NCBI RefSeq assembly: GCF_030815855.1
Contig: NZ_JAUSXG010000001.1
Location: forward strand, 1,426,001 to 1,490,000
Origin: Variovorax paradoxus
GTDB taxonomy: Bacteria; Pseudomonadota; Gammaproteobacteria; Burkholderiales; Burkholderiaceae_C
Direction: 5' to 3'
Length of the DNA stretch: 64,000 nucleotides
Below, piece by piece: positions 11,123 to 19,866 of the stretch. A program made the translations under genes and the position numbers. Position 1 is the stretch's first letter, and each line of letters opens with the position of its first letter. The notes under the pieces were generated by a model. It did not search any database. It was not told the origin of the DNA and was given only the letters and a program-made list of their open reading frames with translations.

Positions 11123-11253
11123 CAGGGATTGCGAATAGAACCCAAGGGCCTTAATGATGGCATGCTGCGGGCGGAGAGCATCGGCCGCGTTGCGCTGCCG
11201 ACAATTCGGTGAAACCAAACGTGTTACCGAGACGACAACGAAAGGAGCCCTTC

Positions 11254-12549
11254 GTGCTGAAGGATGACAGGAACCCGAGGGCACTTGCAGCCCTGCCCGA
11301 TGAAGCCTTGCTCGACGCCGTGCAGCGGCAGACCTTCCGCTACTTCTGGGACGGTGCGGATGCCGTCAGCGGCCTGGCGCTCGACCGCCGCACGCTCGTG
11401 GCGGCCACGGGCCAAGACCTGGCCGACGAGAGGGTCGCGATCGGCGGCACGGGCTTCGGCATCATGGCCTTGATCGTCGCGGTGGAGCGCGGCTGGGTCA
11501 CGCGCGACGCGGCGCTGGAGCGCCTGGGGCGCATGCGGGACGCCCTCATGCGCGCCAAGCGCTACCACGGCGCCTTCCCGCACTTCATGGACGGGGCGAG
11601 CGGCGCGACGATCCCGATGAGCCCGAAGGACGACGCCGGCGATCTGGTCGAGACCTCGTTCCTCTGCATGGGCCTGCTCTGCGCTCGCCAGTATTTCAGC
11701 GAGGACACGGCTGCGGCGCGCCGGTTGCGCGCCGACATCGACACGCTGTGGCACGAGGTCGAATGGAACTGGTTCACCCAGGGCGGGCGTGACGTGCTGT
11801 ACTGGCACTGGAGCCCGAACCACGGCTGGGCGATGAACCATGAGGTGCACGGCTGGAACGAGTGCCTGATCACCTACTTCCTGGCGGCGGCCGCGCCGCG
11901 CCATGCGATCGATCCGAAGGTCTACCACCGCGGTTTCGCCTCCGGCCCGGACTTTCGCAACGGCCACTCGTACCAAGGCATCGAACTGCCGCTGGGCCCG
12001 CCGAACGCCGGCCCGCTGTTCTTTGCGCACTACTCGTTCTGCGGCCTCGATCCACGCGGCCTGAAGGATCGCTACGCCGACTACTGGGATCTCAACACCC
12101 GCCACGTGCGGATCAACCGCGCCCACTGCGTCGCCAATCCGCGGGGCTACCCGGGCTATGGGGAATCGTGCTGGGGCCTGACCGCGAGCGACGACCCCGA
12201 TGGTTATCTCGCGCACGATCCGAACAACGACAACGGCACCATCTCGCCGACGGCCGCACTGGCCAGCCTGCCGTACGCGCCGGCCGAGGTGATGCGGGTG
12301 CTGCGGCATTTCCTCACCGCGCACGGCGAGCGGCTGTGGAGAGACTACGGCTTTGTCGATGCATTCTGCGAGCAGCGAGGCTGGTTCGCAGACACCTACC
12401 TTGCCATCGACCAGGGCCCGATCGTCGTGATGATGGAGAACCATCGGACGGGTCTTCTGTGGAAACTGTTCATGAGCGTGCCCGAAGTTCAGGCCGGGTT
12501 GCGCGCCCTGGACTTCAGCAGCCCGCATCTGGGGTCGCCTGCACCGTGA
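11254..12549 (+). CDS. PF10091 glucoamylase-like protein, candidate GH144 beta-1,2-glucanase
   Basis: A 431-residue protein of the PF10091 'glycoamylase' group, to which GH144 endo-beta-1,2-glucanases belong; members cut sophoran-type chains into sophorooligosaccharides. Recognisable blocks are LLDAVQRQTFRYFWDGAD at the N-terminus, GGTGFGIMALIVAVERGW, GDLVETSFLCMGLL, HGWNECLITYFLAAA, and YGESCWGLTASDDPDGY. The GTG at 11254 is chosen because AAGGAG lies 6 bases before it; a longer GTG at 11209 lacks such a site. No signal peptide is seen, unusual for a GH144 enzyme and implying a cytoplasmic site. Its last bases overlap the GH15 start (GTGA). Endo versus exo action cannot be read from sequence. 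Confidence 0.85.
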   Translation: MLKDDRNPRALAALPDEALLDAVQRQTFRYFWDGADAVSGLALDRRTLVAATGQDLADERVAIGGTGFGIMALIVAVERGWVTRDAALERLGRMRDALMRAKRYHGAFPHFMDGASGATIPMSPKDDAGDLVETSFLCMGLLCARQYFSEDTAAARRLRADIDTLWHEVEWNWFTQGGRDVLYWHWSPNHGWAMNHEVHGWNECLITYFLAAAAPRHAIDPKVYHRGFASGPDFRNGHSYQGIELPLGPPNAGPLFFAHYSFCGLDPRGLKDRYADYWDLNTRHVRINRAHCVANPRGYPGYGESCWGLTASDDPDGYLAHDPNNDNGTISPTAALASLPYAPAEVMRVLRHFLTAHGERLWRDYGFVDAFCEQRGWFADTYLAIDQGPIVVMMENHRTGLLWKLFMSVPEVQAGLRALDFSSPHLGSPAP

Positions 12550-13955
12550 CCTTCAGCGTGGCGAGCCAGCCGGATCCGGCGTTCGAGTCCTGGCTCGAAA
12601 CGCAGCTGCGCCATTCGGCGACGGCGATGCTGTCCAGCATCTCGCCGGTGTCGGTCGTCAAGCACCGGCCGGGCTTCGGCCAGACCGTGCGGCCGATCGT
12701 CGGCGCCATCGTGGCCTCGCCGGTCCTCGCCGACTACAACCCGGACCCGGACTACTTCTTTCACTGGTTCCGCGATTCCGCCGTCGTCATCGATGCATTG
12801 CGCCTGCTCTACGCCGAAGGGCGCATCGGCGACGAAGCCCTGCAGCACCTGCGGGACTTCATCCGCTTCAGCCTGGACTTGAACCGGCTCGACGGCCGCG
12901 CGGCTGCCGCGGTGGAGGACCGCAGCGCGTGCGTGGCCCCCGAGCTCTTGCAGTACCTGCGCGAGGACCATGACCTTGCGACAGCTTTCGGCGACCTGGT
13001 GGCCGCCGAGACACGGGTGAACCCCGACGGCACGCTCGATGTCTGCCGATGGAATCGCCCGCAGCACGACGGTGCGCCGCTGCGCGCGCTGGCGCTGCTG
13101 CGCTGGTCGGCCGGCGGGCACCTCGACGCGGCGCTGCTGGCGGAAGCCTCCGAGCTGATCCGCTTCGATATCGATTTCACGCTGCGTCGCTGGCGCGAGC
13201 CGTCATACGACATCTGGGAGGAGGAGCTCGGCCACCACTACTACACGCTGCGCGTCTCGGCGGCCGCGCTGGCCGAAGGCGCGGCATGGCTGGATGGCTT
13301 GGGCGACGCGGCGCAGGCGCAGGCGCAGCGCTGCCGTGAGGAGTCGCGCGCGGTGCTGCGCCTGCTCGACGACTACTGGGTCGATGAACGAGACGAGCGG
13401 TCGGTCGATCGCGACGCCACGCGCGGCTATTACCGTTCACGTGCGCTGGCGGACGGCCAGCCCAGTCCGAAGGCGCTGGACATCGCGGTGATCCTGTCGG
13501 CGATCCACAGCCTCGGCGACGAAGCCGCGCATGGACCGGCCGATCTGCGCATGCAGGCTACGCTGGCGCGCCTGGACGCGCTGTTCGACGCGGCCTATCC
13601 CATCAACCACGGCCGCGACGCAGGCCGTGGCGCGGCGATGGGCCGGTATGCCGGCGACGTGTACTACTCAGGCGGCGCGTACTACTTCTCGACGCTCGGC
13701 GCCGCCGAGTTCTGTTTCCGCGCCGCGGCGGCGATGGGCGGCGATGCACGCCATTGGCTGGACTGCGGCGACGCCTATCTCGCCACCGTGCGCGCGTACA
13801 CGCCGGCCGGCGGTGATCTGTCGGAACAGTTCGACCAGCGCAGCGGCGCGCAGACCTCGGCAAAACAACTGGCCTGGAGCCACGCCGCTTTCATTTCGTG
13901 TGTCTCGGCGCGCCACATCGCGGCCGGCGCTTGCCTGGCGCCGCGCGGGCGATGA
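12546..13955 (+). CDS. Glycoside hydrolase family 15 glucoamylase-like enzyme
   Basis: A 469-residue GH15 (alpha/alpha)6-barrel enzyme that removes alpha-linked glucose from non-reducing ends. The acid is Glu225 in YDIWEEELG and the base is the Glu of GDLSEQFD near residue 435; YFFHWFRDSAVV marks the substrate pocket. There is no starch-binding domain and no signal peptide, so a soluble intracellular oligosaccharide is likelier than starch. GTG 12546 overlaps the preceding TGA (GTGA), and its end overlaps the next ATG (ATGA), so translation is probably coupled. GH15 members differ in alpha-1,4 and alpha-1,6 preference, which cannot be decided here. Confidence 0.9.
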   Translation: MTFSVASQPDPAFESWLETQLRHSATAMLSSISPVSVVKHRPGFGQTVRPIVGAIVASPVLADYNPDPDYFFHWFRDSAVVIDALRLLYAEGRIGDEALQHLRDFIRFSLDLNRLDGRAAAAVEDRSACVAPELLQYLREDHDLATAFGDLVAAETRVNPDGTLDVCRWNRPQHDGAPLRALALLRWSAGGHLDAALLAEASELIRFDIDFTLRRWREPSYDIWEEELGHHYYTLRVSAAALAEGAAWLDGLGDAAQAQAQRCREESRAVLRLLDDYWVDERDERSVDRDATRGYYRSRALADGQPSPKALDIAVILSAIHSLGDEAAHGPADLRMQATLARLDALFDAAYPINHGRDAGRGAAMGRYAGDVYYSGGAYYFSTLGAAEFCFRAAAAMGGDARHWLDCGDAYLATVRAYTPAGGDLSEQFDQRSGAQTSAKQLAWSHAAFISCVSARHIAAGACLAPRGR

Positions 13956-15712
13956 GCGCGAGGCCCGGGAACCGCCTCGAGCCGGCTGCAAGGACCGGTT
14001 TCTTCCGCCAGGTCAGCGAGCTGCTCGGCGCCTTGCGCCTGTCCCCGGTCGCGACAACGCTTGTGGCGCTGATGAGCGCAATCGTCGTGGTCGTCGCGCT
14101 CACGGCGTACGGGCAGATCGAACTCAACAGCTGGAACAAGCCGTTCTACGATGCGATCTCGCGTCGCGACCTGGGCGAATTCGTCACGCAGGTCGGCGTT
14201 TTTGCGGTGATTGCGGGCGCGCTGCTGGTCTTGAACGTGGCGCAGAGATGGCTGGCCGAAACCTTGCAGCTGAAGCTGCGCGAGGCCGTGGTCAGTGACC
14301 TCGTGGGGCTGTGGCTGCAGCCGCGCCGGGCGTTCTGGCTCCAGGCCAGCGGCCCGATGGGGGCCCACCCCGACCAGCGCATGCACGACGACACGCTGAA
14401 GCTGTGCGATCTGTCGGTCACCCTCGGCGTAGGCCTGTTGCAGGCAGCGATGCTGTTCGGCAGCTTTGCGAGCGTGCTGTGGGTCCTCTCCAAGGACTTC
14501 AGCCTTTTCTTCGACGGCAAGGACCACGTGCTGCCGGGCTTCATGCTGTGGGCGGCCATCGCCTATGCGGTCGCCGGTTCGCTGGTCACCTACTGGGTCG
14601 GCAACGGCCTGATCTCGCGCAACGCCGAGCGCTACGCGCGCGAAGGCGAATTGCGCTTCTCGCTGACGCGCATCAACGAGCATCTCGACGGCATCTCCCT
14701 GGCTGGCGGCGAGGCCGACGAGAAGCGCCGCGTCGCCATGCATTTCGGCGACGTCCTGCGCGCCACATCGCGCGTGGTGCTCGGGCTGACCAACCTGACC
14801 TGGGTCACCGCGGGCTTCGGCTGGGTCACCATCATCGCGCCGACGCTGGTGGCCGCGCCCCTCTACTTCTCGGGGAAGGTTTCGTTCGGCGGTTTGATGA
14901 TGGCTGCCGCGGCCTTCACGCAGGCGCAGTCGTCGCTGCGCTGGTTCGTCGACAACTTCAGCATCATTGCCGACTGGCGCGCCACGCTGCTGCGCGTCGC
15001 CGACCTGCGCCGGATGCTGGCGTCCGATCTGGAGGCACAAGCAGGCGGCAGCCGCATTGCCTACGAGGAGGGCGAAGCCGGGGCGCTCGCGATCGAAGCG
15101 CTCGAGGTTCGTTCCTGGACCGGCCACGACCGGCTGGACACCCCGGAGCTCGTCGTGCACCGCGGCCAGCGCGTCCTGGTTCTCGGCACACCGGGCACCG
15201 AGAAGACCTTGCTGTTCCGGGCGCTCGCGGGCCTCTGGCCCTGGGGCGCCGGCACGGTGCGCCGGCCCGCCGGCGAGACGATCCACTACATGCCGCGCGG
15301 CACGCCCTACATTCCCCGCGGCACGCTGGCCGAAGTGCTGTCGTATGCGATGGAGCCGTCGACCTACCCGAGGGAAGCCATGGTGGCCGCACTGGCGAGC
15401 GTGGGCCTCCAGCGCCTGGAACCCTTGCTCGACAGGACGGGTCGCTGGGAGAGCGACCTCAGCATGGACGAGCAGTTGCGCCTGGGCTTCGCCCGCGTGG
15501 CGCTGCAGGCACCGTCCTGGCTGGTGATGGACGAGGCCTTCGGCGCGTTCGACGACGACACGCTCGAACTCGTCATCGACGTGCTGGGCAAGCTCACGCA
15601 CACGGGCATTGTCCATATAGGCTCGGCCGGAGAAGCGCACGACCGGCTGTTCACGCAGGTGGTGCGTCTGGTGAAAGCGCCGAGCGCCGCGACCGAGGAG
15701 CAGCGACCATGA
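13952..15712 (+). CDS. SbmA/BacA-type ABC protein with degenerate ATPase domain
   Basis: A 586-residue protein with an SbmA/BacA-like (ABCD-type) membrane domain at about 1-340 (WNKPFYDAISRRDLGEF, six or so helices) and a C-terminal nucleotide-binding domain. Several ATPase landmarks deviate from the family: Walker A is GTPGTEKT (Glu417 in place of Gly), the Q-loop Gln is Arg449, the signature is LSMDEQ (Asp506 in place of Gly), and the H-loop His is Ser558 (HIGSAG). Walker B (LVMDEAFGAFDD) is kept. It may be poorly active or inactive as an ATPase; SbmA itself lacks an ATPase domain and uses the proton gradient. ATGA overlaps join it to GH15 before and the CocE-like gene after, suggesting glucan transport. 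Confidence 0.85.
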   Translation: MSARPGNRLEPAARTGFFRQVSELLGALRLSPVATTLVALMSAIVVVVALTAYGQIELNSWNKPFYDAISRRDLGEFVTQVGVFAVIAGALLVLNVAQRWLAETLQLKLREAVVSDLVGLWLQPRRAFWLQASGPMGAHPDQRMHDDTLKLCDLSVTLGVGLLQAAMLFGSFASVLWVLSKDFSLFFDGKDHVLPGFMLWAAIAYAVAGSLVTYWVGNGLISRNAERYAREGELRFSLTRINEHLDGISLAGGEADEKRRVAMHFGDVLRATSRVVLGLTNLTWVTAGFGWVTIIAPTLVAAPLYFSGKVSFGGLMMAAAAFTQAQSSLRWFVDNFSIIADWRATLLRVADLRRMLASDLEAQAGGSRIAYEEGEAGALAIEALEVRSWTGHDRLDTPELVVHRGQRVLVLGTPGTEKTLLFRALAGLWPWGAGTVRRPAGETIHYMPRGTPYIPRGTLAEVLSYAMEPSTYPREAMVAALASVGLQRLEPLLDRTGRWESDLSMDEQLRLGFARVALQAPSWLVMDEAFGAFDDDTLELVIDVLGKLTHTGIVHIGSAGEAHDRLFTQVVRLVKAPSAATEEQRP

Positions 15713-17994
15713 GACACCGCGAGTCGACCTTCAGCCGTGCGCGCCGCGTTCTCACGCGGCTGGTTCTTGCGCTGCCCGTGTGGTCAACCTGGTCTTGGGC
15801 GGCGGATTTCGGCTTCCGGCCACCGCGCGACCCAGACGATGCCACCGCGGCGGACCTGATGCGAGATCTGGCCGAGCGCATCCTGCCGGTGTACCAGGAG
15901 GCGGACACCGATGTCTTCCTGGCCAACCTGACCGCCCTGCAGATCGTCAGCGGCGCCTACCGTGCAGCCTCCGACAGCAGCGGATCCCTGCGCAGCCGCC
16001 GCCAGGGCAAGCCGTTCGACGACCTGGTCCAACGCGCGATCCTCGACGGCATTTATGCGCGTGCGCGCGCACTCGAAGCGGACGGGCGCCTCGGCTTCGC
16101 CGAAGCCTACGCGCGCGCATTCCAGGAATTGGTGTCGCCGCTGGACAACCTGCAAGCACAGGCCATCATGTCGCGGCTCGAAATCCCAGCGGCGGCGTAC
16201 AGGGAGCCGCTGCGCCAAGCTTTCGATCTGTGGCGCGCGAAGGGCAGCCTCCCGGAGGCCGATGCGCTGGCGCTCGTGCGGACCTGGCATTCGTACCAGT
16301 CGCGCCGCAGCTTCGGTGCGCTGCTGCCCGAACTGTTCGCGGCGGAAAACCGCGCCCGCTACGTGGCAGAGGGCGACGTCACGATTCCCGTGCGCGGGGG
16401 TGTCATCCATGCGAGCCTGGTTCGGCCCGGCCGCACCAGTGACGCTCTGCCGACGCTGCTGCGCTTCACGCTCGACCCCGCCGAGGACGACGCCCAGCGC
16501 AGCGCCGCCAAAGGCTACGTCGGCGTCACGGCGTACGTGCGCGGACGCACGCCCGACGGCAACGGCGCCGTATGGCCGTTCGTCCGCGACGGCGAAGACG
16601 CCGCCGCGGTCATCGACTGGATTGCCCGACAGGCGTGGAGCGACGGCCGCGTCTGCATGATCGGCGACGGCTACTCCGGCTACGCCGCCTGGGCTGCCGC
16701 CCGCTTGAGACCCGCGGCGCTCAAGGCCATCGCCACCATCGCGCCGATGGCGCCGGGCATCGACTTCCCGATGGCGGGACAGATCTTCCGCAACGCCATG
16801 GTCCGCTGGGCGCAGGAGCATGCGAATGCCGAGCCGCTTCGGGCTGACGCAGACGCCAGCCCGGATGCGACATGGCAGGCACTCGACGCGCGCTGGTATC
16901 GGGGCAATCGCCCTTACTGGGACATCGACCGCGTCCTGATCGGCAAGCGCAGCCGGCTGATTCGCACCTGGCTGACGCACCCCAGCCACGATCGCTACTG
17001 GCAGAAGTTCCTGCCGTCGGCGCAGCAGTTTGCGCGCATCGACATCCCGGTGCTCAGCTTCGCCGGCTACTACGGCGCCGACGCCGGCGCGCTCTACTTC
17101 CACGACGAGCATCGCCGCAATCGGCCACAAGCCGACACGACGCTGCTGCTCGGTCCCTACGATGCAGCCTCGATCCGGCTCGGCACCGCGCCGACGCTGC
17201 GCGGCTACACGCTGGACCCCGTCGCACGCGTCGACCTGCCCGAGCTCCGCTTGCAATGGCTCGACCACGTCCTGAAGGGCGCGAACAAGCCTTCCCTGCT
17301 GATGGACCGCGTCAACTACCAGGTGATGGGTGCGGACCAGTGGCGCCATGTGCCGACGCGGGACGCGCCGCAGCGCACCGGACTGCGCTTCTACCTCGAC
17401 ACCCGCGAGCGCGACGACCCGCACCGCCTGTTGGCGTCGCCGTCCGAAGGCGGTGGCAGTGCGCGGCTCTCCGTCGATCTCGCCGATCGGCGTGACGTGC
17501 GCATCCCGTGGCCGGACGCGCTGCGCGTGAAGCAACTGCCGACGCGCAACGGCTTGAGCTTTGTCAGTGAGCCGCTCTCAGAGGACATCGAGATCTTCGG
17601 CAGCTTGCGCGGCGTGTTCGACATCACGCCCTCGCGGCAGGACGTTGACTTCAGCGTCTCGCTCTATGAGCAGACGGACAGCGGCGAGTACCAACTGCTG
17701 TTCGATCCCTACGACTTCCGCGCCAGCTACGCAGGCCACCGGGTGCGCCGCAGGCTTCTTCGGGCCGGCGAGCGCCAGCTGCTTGCGTTCACCGCCGAAC
17801 GCGTGACGGCTCGCAGGCTTGCGGCGGGCAGCCGCATCGTGCTGCTGATCGCCCTCAACAAACGACCCGACCGGCAGATCAACTACGGCAGCGGCAAGGA
17901 CGTGAATTCGGAGACCGTTGCAGACGCCAAGTGGCCCGTGCGCGTGCGCTGGCATGCCCGCAGCTACATCGAAATCCAGACCGGCAAGCCTTGA
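15709..17994 (+). CDS. CocE/NonD-like exported protein lacking its catalytic triad
   Basis: A 761-residue protein with a signal peptide (cleavage near WSWA-A, residue 31), a unique helical region to about 215, an X-Pro dipeptidyl-peptidase (S15/CocE) alpha/beta-hydrolase domain, and a C-terminal jelly-roll-like domain. The fold markers GYVGVTAYVRGR and IDWIARQAWSDGRV are clear. The nucleophile elbow normally GxSYxG is GDGYSG (Gly321 at the Ser position), the acid region reads GYYGADAG (Gly455 where Asp is expected), and the His motif GPWTHG is GPYDAA (Ala485). It therefore looks like a non-catalytic periplasmic relative, perhaps a binding protein. It overlaps the ABC gene by ATGA and ends 5 bp before the convergent GH13 gene. 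Confidence 0.8.
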   Translation: MRHRESTFSRARRVLTRLVLALPVWSTWSWAADFGFRPPRDPDDATAADLMRDLAERILPVYQEADTDVFLANLTALQIVSGAYRAASDSSGSLRSRRQGKPFDDLVQRAILDGIYARARALEADGRLGFAEAYARAFQELVSPLDNLQAQAIMSRLEIPAAAYREPLRQAFDLWRAKGSLPEADALALVRTWHSYQSRRSFGALLPELFAAENRARYVAEGDVTIPVRGGVIHASLVRPGRTSDALPTLLRFTLDPAEDDAQRSAAKGYVGVTAYVRGRTPDGNGAVWPFVRDGEDAAAVIDWIARQAWSDGRVCMIGDGYSGYAAWAAARLRPAALKAIATIAPMAPGIDFPMAGQIFRNAMVRWAQEHANAEPLRADADASPDATWQALDARWYRGNRPYWDIDRVLIGKRSRLIRTWLTHPSHDRYWQKFLPSAQQFARIDIPVLSFAGYYGADAGALYFHDEHRRNRPQADTTLLLGPYDAASIRLGTAPTLRGYTLDPVARVDLPELRLQWLDHVLKGANKPSLLMDRVNYQVMGADQWRHVPTRDAPQRTGLRFYLDTRERDDPHRLLASPSEGGGSARLSVDLADRRDVRIPWPDALRVKQLPTRNGLSFVSEPLSEDIEIFGSLRGVFDITPSRQDVDFSVSLYEQTDSGEYQLLFDPYDFRASYAGHRVRRRLLRAGERQLLAFTAERVTARRLAAGSRIVLLIALNKRPDRQINYGSGKDVNSETVADAKWPVRVRWHARSYIEIQTGKP

Positions 17995-17998
17995 TGGC

Positions 17999-19642
17999 TC
18001 ATCGTGTCGTCGGACTCTTGTCGTTCACGGTGCCGACAATGACGCCTTCGTAGGGCGCCAGCACCAGAGGCTCCTCGATGAACTCGGCCCGCGCCGGGTC
18101 GGTCGATGCCAGCACGATCGCCTCGCGCGGCATCAGTGCCGGCGAGATCGGCGCCGGGGTGGCGCCAAAGTTGAGCAGCACCACGAGCCGCCGTCCCTCC
18201 CAGTTGCGCGCATAGGCGAGCACCTCGCCCTCGGCCTCGGCCTCGAGCGCTTCATGGCTGCCCCGGTTCAGCGCAGGCTCGGCGCGGCGCAACGCGATGA
18301 GGCGCCGGTAGAGCGCCAGCATCGACCCTGCGTCGCGTGATTGCGCTTCCACATTGTTCGTGGGCCAGTCGGCTGCCAGGCGCAGCCACGGCGTACCGGT
18401 CGTGAAGCCCGCGTTCTCCCTGGCGCTCCACTGCATGGGTGTTCGCTCCGGGTCGCGGCCCAGGCCCATACCGGGCTTGTTCTTCTCGAACGGGTCCTGC
18501 ACTTCATCGGCGGGAATGGGGACGTCCGTCATGCCGATCTCGTCGCCGTAGTAGAGCGTTGGCGTGCCGCGCAGCGTGAGCAGCAGCATGGCCGCGAGCC
18601 GCGCCATCCGGGGCCCGACGCGGCTCACAATGCGCGACCTGTCGTGATTGCCCAGCACCCAGTTCGGCTGGGCGCCGGCGGGCAGGGCGGCTTCGTAGTC
18701 GCGCACGAAGCGGTCGATGTGCGCTGCCTGCCACTCGGTCGCGATCAGCTGAAAGTTGAAGGGCAGTTGCACGCCTTCGAGCACACCTTCGGCATTGAGT
18801 CCGTAGTAGGCGACCAGGCGCGTGAGCGGCAGGTAGAGCTCGCCGATCAGCACGCGCGACGAGCGCGCGTCGCTGAACGCGTCGACCACCCGGCGCATTT
18901 CGGCCACGATCGGCTGCACCTCCGGCAGGTCTGTGTTGTAGAGCATCAACCAGCGAAAGAACGGGTCCTGGCCTTCGGCGAAGTCCGGGTTCGGCGGGTT
19001 GTCGCGGAACTGCGCGTCCTTGATGATCTGGGAGAGCACATCGACGCGGAATCCGTCGACGCCGCGCCGCAGCCAGAAGCGCAGCACCTCGTACATCGCG
19101 GCCCGCACGTCGGGGTTGCGCCAGTTGAGGTCGGGCTGTTCCTTCAGGAACGAATGGCCGTAGTACTGGCCGGTGGCCGGATCGAAGGTCCAGGCCGGGC
19201 CGCCGAAATTGCTGAGCCAGTTGTTGGGCGGCCCGCCGTCCGGCGCCGGGTCGCGCCAGATGTACCAGTCACGCCGCGGATCGCTGCGGGCGCTGCGGCT
19301 CTGCACGAACCACGGATGGCGGTCCGACGTGTGGTTGGGCACGAAGTCCAGAATGAGCTTGAGCCCTCTTGCGTGGGCCTCCTGCACCAGCGCATCGAAG
19401 CCGGCCAGCGTACCGAACTGCGGATCGATGTCGCAAAAATCGGAGATGTCATACCCGAAGTCGGCCATCGGCGAGGGATAGATCGGCGAGATCCAGACGG
19501 CATCGACACCGAGCGAGACCAGATGATCCAGCCGGGCACGGATTCCGTCGAGGTCTCCAATGCCATCGCCATCGCTGTCCTGGAACGAACGCGGATAGAC
19601 CTGATAGACGATTCCGTGCTTCCACCAGTCGTCGGCTGACAT
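17999..19642 (-). CDS. GH13 alpha-glucosidase, probably alpha-1,6-specific
   Basis: A 547-residue GH13 enzyme of the oligo-1,6-glucosidase/alpha-glucosidase subfamilies. The catalytic residues are nucleophile Asp201 (GFRVDV), acid Glu268 (LIGELY) and Asp334 (NHDRSR), and the QPDLNW region is present. The residue after the nucleophile is Val202. In well studied members Val here goes with alpha-1,6 specificity and Thr with alpha-1,4. The domain B and C-terminal beta-domain are of ordinary length. No signal peptide is seen. ATG 19642 has GAAGGG upstream at about -14 to -9, which decides it over longer in-frame starts. It faces the CocE-like gene with only 4 bp between, so it has its own promoter but belongs to the locus by function. 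Confidence 0.9.
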   Translation of the reverse strand: MSADDWWKHGIVYQVYPRSFQDSDGDGIGDLDGIRARLDHLVSLGVDAVWISPIYPSPMADFGYDISDFCDIDPQFGTLAGFDALVQEAHARGLKLILDFVPNHTSDRHPWFVQSRSARSDPRRDWYIWRDPAPDGGPPNNWLSNFGGPAWTFDPATGQYYGHSFLKEQPDLNWRNPDVRAAMYEVLRFWLRRGVDGFRVDVLSQIIKDAQFRDNPPNPDFAEGQDPFFRWLMLYNTDLPEVQPIVAEMRRVVDAFSDARSSRVLIGELYLPLTRLVAYYGLNAEGVLEGVQLPFNFQLIATEWQAAHIDRFVRDYEAALPAGAQPNWVLGNHDRSRIVSRVGPRMARLAAMLLLTLRGTPTLYYGDEIGMTDVPIPADEVQDPFEKNKPGMGLGRDPERTPMQWSARENAGFTTGTPWLRLAADWPTNNVEAQSRDAGSMLALYRRLIALRRAEPALNRGSHEALEAEAEGEVLAYARNWEGRRLVVLLNFGATPAPISPALMPREAIVLASTDPARAEFIEEPLVLAPYEGVIVGTVNDKSPTTR

Positions 19643-19866
19643 GTTGATCCCTTCATGGTCGGTTTCGAGCGGGTCATTGTCTTCATAAAGCGTGCGGCGC
19701 ATCAGCTTGCGATAGTCCGCGCATGGCCCACAACCAGACATTCGTTGCCGCCGCGGAAATCCCAAACTCGAAGGCCGCTCTCGCAGAAGTTGATTCACTT
19801 GGTCTCGCACGGGCAAGCGCGGCAGATCTCGAATCTGAGCGGCGATGACTGTTCATCGCGCTTTCG

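Noticed and set aside
11209..11229. Imperfect palindrome GGTGAAAC/GTGTTACC before the glucanase gene as an operator
   Set aside because: Only six of eight positions match and no regulator gene lies in the locus, so support is too weak to annotate.
14311..15708. Upstream extension of the CocE-like frame through the ABC gene
   Set aside because: It is a low-complexity Arg/Ala/Gly translation; the true start is ATG 15709 with a signal peptide and ATGA overlap.
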